From Gordionus sp. m RMFG-2023 (Eukaryota; Nematomorpha; Gordioida; Chordodea; Parachordodidae): a DNA stretch of 64,000 bases. The position numbers were made by a program, and so were the translations under genes. The first letter of the stretch is position 1; each line of letters begins with the position of its first letter. Of this stretch, positions 35,896-44,920 are shown in pieces. The stretch lies in NCBI RefSeq assembly GCF_954871325.1, contig NC_088776.1:29312508-29376507 (forward strand), in the 5' to 3' direction. The notes beneath the pieces are model-generated. The model worked only from the letters and a program-made list of their open reading frames with translations, was not told where the DNA came from and ran no database searches.

Positions 35896-36509
35896 CTTTT
35901 AGTCCCCCTTTATCATTTAATTTATTAAGCACAAGTCCTTATACCTGATATATATGGTCGGGATGTTAGCAGATGTTCTGATATAAAAACCAACATAATA
36001 TGGACATCTTGTATATACCCGATAATATTTTAAATATTTCTTTAAATCATTTTATTTATTTACAAAAGCTTAATTTAAACCCACATGATAAAATAGTATA
36101 TATTGATAGTTCATTTGATTCTATATCTATTAATGAATCCCATTATTTTATAACTATTACGGATAATGTTAAAAAATCGAATTTAAATTTAAATTATAAA
36201 AACTCTTCCCCAATTAATGATATCAGAGGTAATTATGACAAAAAATCTCTTAACGAATCGCCTAAATTTATACCTATAAAATCAAATTTAAATAATATAA
36301 AATTTTCCCCAATTAATGATAATTATGATAAAAAATCTATTAACGAATCGCCTATAAAAGAATACCTTTAAAATCAAATTTAAATTATATAAACTCTTCC
36401 CCAATTAATGATATCAGCGGTAATTATGATAATAAATCTATTAATGAATCGCATGAATTTACACCTATAAAATCAATTTAAATAATAAAAAATTTTCCCC
36501 AATTAATGA

Positions 36510-37420
36510 TAATTATGATAAAATCAAATTTCGTCAATCGAATATTTAGTAAGTGGTCGGTTTTGAACTCGGCATTCGGTCAAATCATAATATTTTTATT
36601 TTCAAAATATTTTTTAGGATCATGTTTTAAACGTATTTATGTACAAACCAAAAATGAACATTTTTCAATTAATATTACTAGCAAATTTGGTCGATCGAAT
36701 ATTTAGTATCTGGTCGGTTTTTTTCCGTCACAATATTTCCAAAATATTTTTTGGGATAATACTTAACATGTTAATGCACACGTATAAATCAAAAATGAAG
36801 AATTTTTCATGGATAACGCCAGCAATGCAGTATTTCGGTATCAAATCGGTTATCGGTCAAATCACGATATTTTTAAAATATTTTTTGGAATAATGTTTTA
36901 CAAGTATTTATAGATATATAAAAAAAAATATGAACACTTTTTAATTAATATTACTAGCAAATTTTGTCTATCGAATATTTAATAAGTCGTCGGTTTTGAG
37001 CTTGGCATTCGGTCAAATCATTATATTTTCTAAATATTTTTTAGGATAATGCTTAACACGTTTATTTACACATATGAACCAAAAATGAAGAATTTTCTAT
37101 GGATAACGCCAGCAATGCAGTATTTAGTCATTGGCCCGGTTTCAAATCGGTTATCTGTAAAATCACGATATTATCAAAATATTTTTTGGGATAATGATTT
37201 ACACGCGTTTATAGATAAATAAACCAAAAATGAACTCTTTCCAATTAATATTACTACCAAATTTAGTCAATCGAATATTTAGTAAGTGGTCGATTTTAAG
37301 CTCGGTATTCCGTCAAATCATAATATTTTCAAAATATTTTTTACAATGCTTAACACCTAAATATACACATATAAACCAAAAATGAAGAGAGATTTTGATC
37401 AATAACGCCAGCAATATGTG
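36510..37420. repeat. Satellite-like tandem repeat, ~140-160-bp monomers in pairs
   Basis: The motif GTCAATCGAATATTTAGTAA recurs near 36528, 36690 (variant), 36963 and 37264. GGATAACGCCAGCAATGCAG alternates near 36812 and 37098, with a related form near 37400. The monomers share CAAAATATTTTTTAGGATAATG. The higher-order unit is about 290-300 bp. Confidence 0.75.
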
Positions 37421-38471
37421 CCTTACAAATTTTCTATTGTTTTTCGATTCTAAACCTACTCATTATCTAAATGTCATAGAAACCTATATTTTTTAAAAAA
37501 AATTTAGGTTTTTCACATGTATTTACACCCAAATATAAAAAAAGCGCTATCCAATAATTATTCTGGTTTCCTAAGAATATATTTTCATATTTATGCATTT
37601 AATGCCCTCTTATGGATATATATTTGTTAAATTTTGCAATTGAAAAATTAAAATTTAAGTTGTAATAAGCTAGTAAATATATTTTTTTTCCAATAATATT
37701 AAGTAAAAATAGAATTTTAAATTATTTGATATTTAATCTTAATTTTTTGCCTAATAAAAAATTGATTTATGTACATTAAAAAAAATGTTTCTGAAAATTA
37801 TTTTTAAAAAAGTAATTTTAGCAATGCAGTATTTAGTCATACCCAATAAATATTTATATAAAATTTTTAAATTAGTGAAAACAAAAAAATATTTAAGTAG
37901 ACGATAAAATAAATGAATAGATTTTACAGTCTGAATCATAAGTCTCAGAATTATCATCATCATCAGAAGAATCTCAATGATATATTAGTAAACATATTTT
38001 AATTATAAATTTACAATTTTCAGAATCTGACAAATCTTTATATTCTTTAACCTCTAGGTCACTTGTAATAATTACATCCCCCGTTTTAGCCATCTTATAA
38101 ATATTTCGCTTCAAAAATTTAACTTCAATTTAAATGGTAAAATTCACAGATATCCTCAAATACACTACCTATTAGATTATCTGAATGATAAGATCATTTT
38201 TCTCTTACATAATCACTATTGTTTTATCATCAAGAGGCAAGGCTACATAAAACGCCCATCCCATGGGATATAAGAGGGCCCGATTAAATAAAAACTTGAT
38301 TATGGAAGAGTTATGTTGGCTATGTTAATTTTACTTTTATTTGGCATTGTGAGAATCAAGAAATAAACATGATTAAATAAAATAAAAAATACCAGTACAA
38401 ATACAATAACTTATCAATAAAACAGTTCTTTATATCCAATTTTGAAAAATAACCCATTCCATATTCAATAT
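37421..38471. other. AT-rich spacer, nothing recognised
   Basis: There is no reliable coding region. A single satellite echo (GCAATGCAGTATTTAGTCAT) lies near 37822. Small open frames here are AT-driven. Confidence 0.35.
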
Positions 38472-38817
38472 TAGTGTTGTTAAATAGTCGAGTTTTTACG
38501 ACTCTAAACTCAAGTCGGAGTCGCAAAACTCATTTCAAATTATGCGGCTCATGGCTTCAGAGTAGGCTAGTGTTGTTAAATAGTCGAGTTTTTACGACTT
38601 TGAACTCAAGTTGGAGTCGCAAAACTCATTTCAAATTGAGCGGCTCAATGAGTCGACTCGATGAGTCGGCTTCAGAGTCCCTCTATATATTATACTCATT
38701 AAAGTTGTTTACTTAAAGCCGACTCATCGAGCCGCTCAAATTGAAATGAGTTTTGCGACTCAAAACTTGACTAGATTTTAGGCTAAGTCGACTCGACTTA
38801 GCCGTTTAACAACACTA
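38472..38817. mobile_element. MITE with TAGTGTTGTTAAA ends and internal duplication
   Basis: A perfect 8-bp duplication TTCAATAT flanks it (38464-38471, 38818-38825). The ends are TAGTGTTGTTAAATAGTCG and complement TAGTGTTGTTAAACGGC. The left arm, including the terminus, is repeated from about 38569, so this copy carries an internal end. The interior is rich in GAGTCG / CGACTC. Confidence 0.88.
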
Positions 38818-39303
38818 TTCAATATCCATCGTACCCACTTAGGATTTACATTGATAAATAATAATAAAAAGGATTGATATTGGTTGAACTAAAATTTTAA
38901 AAGTTACAATTCGTATGTTTAAATGAATGTAACAATGTTTTGTCCTGGTAGAAAATCAAATGTTAATAGATATGTTTATTAACAAATATAGAATTATTTT
39001 TTTCATTTACATCCTTTGAAAAATATTTTATGATGTCTATATCAATTTATAATCTCATGTAAAATATATAATTCACTATTGGTAAAAATTATCAGATTGT
39101 CATACGATATTAGATAAAATTTTATACTGGAAATCTATGACACTCAATATTCCATTATTATTGTACGTGAATTTTTTTTATTCAATTTATAAATTAATTT
39201 TATCAGTAATTTTATAATTAAATTTTGCTTTTATTAAGAAAAATAAATTAAAGTTATTCTTATAAAAAATTATATTTGGTATAAAATATTATTTAATAAT
39301 TTT

Positions 39304-41191
39304 CAGTGGTGTCGCTAGGGGGCGCAGGGGCTCGAGGCCCCTGAAGCAAAAAAAATTTTTTTTTAATGGCTCCTTAATAACTCCTTGAGCTAAAAATAAA
39401 TTTTTTTAATTGCCCTCTGAATAATTTCTTTTATAATTCTATTAAGTAATATATAGATTTAATTTTATTAAAAAATTAATAAGACTATCTTAATTTTTGT
39501 TAAATGAATACTATTTTAATTATTAGATTAGATTACATATAAAATACTATGTCAGCTTGCAATCAAATTCTATGTTAAAAATATAACAATAAATTTAGCT
39601 TTAACAGTTGAAGCTTAATTAACTTTTATTATTTAAATTATTATATAACCCTAATAAATATAATCATTTATTAATTGAAAATTAATAATTTAATATTTTA
39701 GCCGAGTTTAAAATCACTAATCAACTATATTATTTGATTTTTAAATTTAATAATCATGTTTCTTCCTAAAATTATTTTCAAGGTCCAAATCCAAATAAGT
39801 ATAAGAGATTTATTTATAAAAAGTAAGTAGACATATAGTTTATAATCCTCTATTATGTATAATTTTTTATAAAATATTAGGTAAAATGCCACTTTTACAG
39901 ACGTATCTGTATAATATATTACAGTTAATACATTTAAAATTTTACTAATAAATGCTTTTGATAATAAATATAAGTAACAATTTGCTTATAAATATTTAAC
40001 GCCATCTATATATTTAAAATATAATTAAAATTAAATGTATTATTATTCATCCCACAACATCTTTTTTACGTGTTTTTAGAAATGCAATTATTTTCTTCTT
40101 CGAAAAATAGATTTGAGTTAAATCTTTAATACAAATATATTTTTGATATTATTACAAACTTGAAACTACTATTATTTTAAGATATAATATACCAACTAGA
40201 GATGGTGCGACAATTATATATAAAATCTTAATTGCTTTCATGATATCACTCTGGTTCTTATTTTGTAGTTGCAAAATGTTTCATTTCTAATATGGCATCC
40301 TTGCCGTGGCTTCAATATATTTGCATAACTTCTTCTAAAGGTTTTAATATTTTTGTTTTATCAATTTATCTAAAAGAATAAATTGTGATGGGTTACCATC
40401 GTGTGTGTCATGGATATGACTGCAAATTAACCAGTATCTATTATTTGTGTGCCTAAGATTATTACAACAGCTGCTGAGAGCATATGATCGCACATTTTAG
40501 ATATGCAATAGGTCAACTGTGTAGTCGTTTATATAACATTGAAAATGGAAGATAATCTTTTAGAAGTTTAATATCATACAATAATTTTTTCGATTACTTA
40601 TCTAGCTTCCATCATGTCATCTAAGAGGAAGCTCTAACCATCATATAGTTTTATGATTTGGATTTGTCGTTTATATTCTCTTCTTCAAGAATTGTAGATT
40701 TGGTAAGGTCTATAAAATTTTTCTTATTAGTCCATTCTATAAAACATTGTCTAAAATGGTAATAGGGAGTTATATTAGTTTCATGATCATTTGTCAGTGT
40801 AAGTTGCTAAGAATTATATTATAATATGTAGTTTTCAAAAACTATTATCAATTGATATATGAATTAATTAACGTTTTTTGACGCAAAATCATTTTATATC
40901 AAAAATCGAAAATATTTTATACTGTAATAAATAGATTTTCCATTAAAAAATATTATTTTTAGAAATGTCTTGTATTATTTTTAGATGCTAGTTTATTTTG
41001 CATGTAAAATATAATAAATGACATTCAGAATAATTATTTAGAGTTAGTAAATTTTAAAAAAGTATAATATATTAATATAAAACCTGGCCGAAGGTCGGGC
41101 AAAAGCGGGCCAAAGGCCCGCAAATTGGGGATCCCCTATAAATAATTTTTAGTTGAGCCCCCTGAGATTGTAAAGGCTAGCGACGCCCCTG
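39304..41191. mobile_element. hAT element (CAGTGGTGTCGCTAGGGGGC ends)
   Basis: The 8-bp duplication ATAATTTT is perfect (39296-39303, 41192-41199). The other end is complement CAGGGGCGTCGCTAGCC. Length is 1888 bp. The interior is AT-rich and eroded; no transposase domain is readable, and part of it matches repeat X. Confidence 0.88.
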
Positions 41192-41499
41192 ATAATTTTA
41201 TAGATCTATTAATAATAATTAATATAAATTTCCCGTTTTAAAATTTATCTTTCGGTTTATATTTTGTTTCGTAAAAAAACATTTTTGGTTACACTTTTTA
41301 TACACATACATTTTTCCAAAAAAGTATGAATTTCAAAAATTTTAGGTTAAAAATATATTAACTTATACATTCTTTTTTTTCAAATTATTTTTTAAGATAT
41401 CATACATTTGATACGGGTTATAAAGAGTAGTAAGAAGGATATTCATTAGTTAAAAATCATATTCACAAAAGTGATATTTTTCCAAGGACCCCGGCTACC

Positions 41500-41650
41500 T
41501 ATGTTTCCATAGGCGTAGCCAGAGGGGGGGGGCAAGGGGAAATTCCCCCCCCCTTCAGAAATTTATCACTTTTTTGTAAATATCATTTATAGCTAATAAA
41601 AAATATCCCCCTTAGTCCTCCCCCCACTCCCTGACCCTCATATATGTATG
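41500..41650. repeat. G/C-homopolymer transposon end
   Basis: ATAGGCGTAGCCAGAGGGGG and a following poly-C tract resemble the end at about 51540-51595 (complement CTATAGTGGCGTAGCTACTT). It is probably one terminus of another hAT-like family; the partner end is not located. Confidence 0.4.
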
Positions 41651-42613
41651 CATATATCTTAAATAATAATTTAAAAGAAAGAATGTAAAAGTTGATATTT
41701 TTTTATAAAACTATTCATCATAATTTATAGATTTTTGGGAAAATAAATTTATAAATATATAAAATGAACAAAAAATGTTTTTTAATAAATGGAATATAGG
41801 CCAAGGATAAGTCTTAAGACAGAAGTGAAATGTATTATAATTATTAATAATAGATCTATAAAATTACTAAATAATATAATATATCAAATAAAATTTTTTA
41901 TAAAGTGAGTAATTTTAATTTATTTATCTCAATAAAAGTAAAATATAATTATAAAACTATTGATAAAATTAAATCATAAATTAAAAAAATATTAAAGCAC
42001 AATATAAACAGTGGAATATTATATATCGTCGATTTACAATATATCTAATTATCAAATGACAATCAAGTATTTTTACCAATATGGCGAATTATATATTTTA
42101 CAGAAAACTATAAAATATTGATAAGGACATCAGAAAATATCTTTTAAAGACATTGTTGGATGAATAATATGAAGATTAAATTTATATATACTTATATAAA
42201 ATAGATGGCGTTAAATAATCGTATGCATATTGTTGCTATATTTAATATTAAGAGCATTGATTAGTAAATTTTGTCAGATTATTAACTGTAATATATTCTC
42301 TAACTGTCAAATATGTTTGTAAAAGTGGAATTTTACCTAGTATTCTATAACTAATTTTATATAATAGAGTAAAATCAACTATATGTCTACTTACTTATTA
42401 TAAATAAATTTCTTATAATTGTTTGGAATAAATTATTACCATGCTTTTATATTAAGGTATATACAATACAAGTAATTTATTATATTTTTATTTTATATAA
42501 ACTAATAAAAATATATTTCATATTTGTTCCAGGCTTAATAAAGAATTAACCAGAGAAATATTATTAATTAGATTTTCTATATTTTTTATTTCAGGTCCAA
42601 TTTATATTTCAAT

Positions 42614-42827
42614 TAGCGTTGTTAAACGATTCGTTTTGATCCGATTTACAAAAACGGCTAAATCAATACTTCATCCAGAAAAATATTACCCAAGTCTGTA
42701 GAATTTGTTCATAGTAGGAACAAAGGTCTAGACATATATCTTGAGGCCTAGGCAATATTTTTCTGGCTACAATATTGAGTTAGCCGTTATTAAATATCGG
42801 CTCAAAATGAGACGTTTAACAAAACTA
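42614..42827. mobile_element. MITE of the TAGTGTTGTTAAAC family
   Basis: The 8-bp duplication ATTTCAAT is perfect (42606-42613, 42828-42835). The ends are TAGCGTTGTTAAACG and complement TAGTTTTGTTAAACG. The internal sequence matches 5652-5877. Confidence 0.9.
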
Positions 42828-42910
42828 ATTTCAATTATTAGTATGTCATGCCATTCATTAAAAGATAAGATGCACAACATGTCATGTAAACCAAATATTT
42901 TTTGGTAGGG

Positions 42911-42952
42911 GTGCCTTTGATCGTAAGACACTTCATCGTATTTTTCGTCCAA
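42911..42952 (+). promoter_or_regulatory. 42-bp block shared, inverted, with 44851-44892
   Basis: GTGCCTTTGATCGTAAGACA followed by CTTCATCGTA and TTTCGTCCAA closely matches the reverse complement of 44851-44892. Each copy lies upstream of an ATGGARATTAA start (ATG at 42972 on +, at 44778 on -). It could be a promoter element or the remains of a duplicated 5' region. Confidence 0.5.
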
Positions 42953-42971
42953 CTCGTCCAATTCGTTCAAA

Positions 42972-43666
42972 ATGGAGATTAATAAGTTTGAAATGGTAAA
43001 ATTTAATTTTTTACCATAATCTTACGTTAAATGTTAATAATTCTTTTGGAATGTTAATATTTCTTTTGGAATGATAAAATTTAATATATATTATTCAAAT
43101 ATAGAATATTTAGCAGGTTTCAAATGGCAAAATATAATTTCTACAGCAAATTAAGAAGATTAATAGGTTTAAAATGGTAAAATTTAATATATATTATTAT
43201 TCAAATATAGAATATTTAGCAGATTTCAAATGGTAACAATTTATCTTAGCTCTTACACAATATCAAAAGAACAACCTAGGATATAATTTCTATAACAAAT
43301 TAAGAAGATTAATAGGTTTAAAATGGTAAAATTTAATAAATATTATAGAATATTTAGCAGATTTCAGATGGTAACAATTTATCTTAGCTCTTACACAATA
43401 TCAAAAGAACAACCTAGGATACAATTTCTATAGCAAATTAAGAAGATTAATAGGTTTAAAATGGTAAAATTTAATATTTATTATTATTCAAATATAGAAT
43501 ATTTAGCAGGTTTCAAATGGTAACAATTTATCTTAGCTCTTATACAATATCAAAAGAACAACCTAGGATACAATTTTTACAGCAAATTAAGAAGCTTATT
43601 TTATTATTCAAATTTATAATGTATATGACATATGTTAATTATTTCAAATGTATAAATCGAATATAA
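42972..43666 (+). CDS. Possible mini-exon gene with 30-bp repeats
   Basis: The ATG at 42972 gives MEINKFEM and ends at donor ATG|GTAAAA. Units of 138-149 bp follow. Each has a 30-bp stretch QIKKINRFKM (43147-43176, 43296-43325, 43434-43463) between a TTYTAYAG acceptor and the same donor; the second copy has AA instead of AG. A last piece (43583-43666) reads QIKKLILLFKFIMYMTYVNY and stops. All pieces are multiples of three and phase 0. A further 13-bp exon-like block inside each unit does not fit. The product would be about 55 residues, without a known domain. It may equally be a plain satellite. Confidence 0.3.
42990..43610. repeat. Tandem repeat, ~138-149-bp units, 3.5 copies
   Basis: Near-identical units carry GTTTCAAATGGTAACAATTT, AAAAGAACAACCTAGGATA and AATTAAGAAGATTAATAGG. 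The first unit (42990-43146) is diverged and lacks part of the middle. Confidence 0.9.
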
Positions 43667-43749
43667 AAATATAAACAACTAATATTTATTTAGCATGTAT
43701 AAAACAAATATAAATTATTTACAATAAAAATTATATATTATCAAATAAA

Positions 43750-44778
43750 TTATTCTAATAGCATTTGGGCATTATTTACATCTTCTGTACCTATTTAAAA
43801 AATAATTTAATAAAATAAGTTATAAAAAATTACTAGATATTGTAGGTTGTATATTAAATGCTGGTAATAGCTGAGATTGAGTTAATATAATGCCTAATAA
43901 TAATTAATTGATTATAAAATTTATTAATTTGTGAAACTTGATCTGGCATTAGTAGGTTGCATGTTCTGTGTTACTAAGGGTTGACATGGAGTAAACATAT
44001 TGCCTAAAAATAAACTGTTTATAAAAATAAAATAATTGATGAAACTAGTTATAGTTGTTTGGTAGTTTGCTACAGAGAGTTGAGATGGGGCACATATATT
44101 GCTTAAAATTAAATTGATTATAGAAATTTTAATTTGTGAAACTTGATATGGCATTAGCAGGTTCCATGTTCTGTGTTACTAAGGGTTGACATGGAGTAAA
44201 CATATTGCCTAAAAATAAACTGTTTATAAAAATAAAATAATTGGTGAAACTAGTTATAGTTGTTTGGTAGTTTGCTACAGAGAGTTGAGATGGGGCACAT
44301 ATATTGCCTAAAATCAAATTGATTATAGAAATTTTAATTTGTGAAACTTGATATGGCATTAACAGGTTGCATGTTCTGTGTTACTAAGGGTTGACATGGA
44401 GTAAACATATTGCCTAAAAATAAATTGATTTAGTGATTTATTTATAAAAATATTTACCAATATGTGATTTACACTGTTCTATGGTATGATCCTGCATCTC
44501 TGTGAACCTACCTGATTGTAAAATACCCCGTCCTAAGCAACTCCTTTGTCTACACCTGTAATACGATGTGGCATTTATTACTCTATGGATGGTATATTCT
44601 AAATCATTAAAACATAAAATATCACGTCCTCTTTTGGATTTTTTATTAGTAATTTTGTTTTCTAAAATTCAAACTAAATTATTTATATATAATTAGATTG
44701 CTAACTTTGAATTATAATGGGATTAATTCTTCTCTCAAGAAGAAGTTTGATATTGTTTGACACCGTTTTAATTTCCAT
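43750..44778 (-). CDS. FLYWCH zinc finger protein with tandem mini-exons
   Basis: Nine exons on the minus strand, all in phase, 229 residues: 44706-44778, 44458-44661, 44348-44413, 44251-44307, 44143-44208, 44046-44102, 43938-44003, 43834-43893, 43750-43790 (stop). Exon 2 encodes a FLYWCH-like finger (KKSKRGRDILCFN, YYRCRQRSCLGRG, then DHTIEQCKSH) that would bind DNA or protein. Exons 3-8 are repeats: 66-bp units read SNMFTPCQPLVTQNMQP, 57-bp units SNICAPSQLSVANYQTTIT, and the last (60 bp) SIILTQSQLLPAFNIQPTIS. All have phase-1 borders (A|GC) and introns of 40-44 bp. Exon 44046-44102 has AA instead of AG at its acceptor and may be skipped, which keeps the frame. The start at 44778 is preferred; an in-frame ATG exists at 44892. 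FLYWCH fingers occur in MULEs, so domestication is possible. Function unknown. Confidence 0.72.
43938..44413. repeat. 205-bp tandem repeat, 2.3 copies
   Basis: 43938-44142 and 44143-44347 are nearly identical 205-bp units, and 44348-44413 is a third partial one. Each full unit equals one 66-bp exon, one 57-bp exon and two short introns of the FLYWCH gene. The near identity implies recent unequal exchange. Confidence 0.92.
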
Positions 44779-44920
44779 TATTATGATTAAAATTAAAAAT
44801 ATGTTTACACTTTTGTATTTCCCGCACTTTAATGGACCAATCACAGAATTGGACGAAACTTTACGATGAAGTGTCCATACGATCATAGGCACGGAAATCT
44901 ATTTTTTGAGCACACTTAAT
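44779..44920. promoter_or_regulatory. Divergent promoter between FLYWCH gene and ValRS
   Basis: Only 142 bp separate the two start codons. It holds a CCAAT box (44837-44841, GGACCAATCAC) and the 42-bp block at 44851-44892 that is repeated, inverted, at 42911-42952. No TATA box is obvious for ValRS. Co-regulation is an inference from the distance alone. Confidence 0.55.

Larger units (their letters stand above)
31627..36371 (+). pseudogene. OTU-domain gene split by a foldback element
   Basis: The gene starts with an exon-like piece at 31627-31765 (EKPSPEVALEILKEIKSEDI, YPFSNGLIRHVNVTTRK) with donor GTAAAT, joined in phase to 32095 after CCAAG. That exon begins KTIGDGNCLYRALSLSI, the OTU catalytic Cys block, and continues to GDWSGIIIIFVLSAALNTPI. 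At 32391 a 3.5-kb element interrupts it. After the element, 35905-36080 holds IYGRDVSRCSDIKTNIIW and LNHFIYLQKL, the likely catalytic His region, though in more than one frame. A tail at 36120-36370 has tandem peptide repeats (NYDKKSINESP, KSNLNNIKFSPIND). OTU proteases remove ubiquitin. Whether this was a host gene or transposon cargo is open; it is probably dead. Confidence 0.55.
38985..42600. repeat. Inverted-repeat element X, interrupted
   Basis: 39010-39303 (continuing at 41192-41225 after a hAT) is the reverse complement of about 41850-42150. Separately, about 39790-40080, which now lies inside the hAT, is the reverse complement of about 42130-42420. Both pairs are diverged but collinear over hundreds of bases. 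No coding region is recognised. Confidence 0.6.

Noticed and set aside
36506-36893. Plus-strand frames in the satellite
   Set aside because: They recur with the satellite period and change frame between monomers.
43924-44359. Two 76-residue minus-strand frames as separate genes
   Set aside because: They read through the short introns of the FLYWCH gene; the repeat period of 205 bp is not a multiple of three, while the exons are.
44701-44892. Upstream ATG at 44892 as the FLYWCH gene start
   Set aside because: It would place the CCAAT box and the shared 42-bp block inside the coding region; kept only as an alternative.
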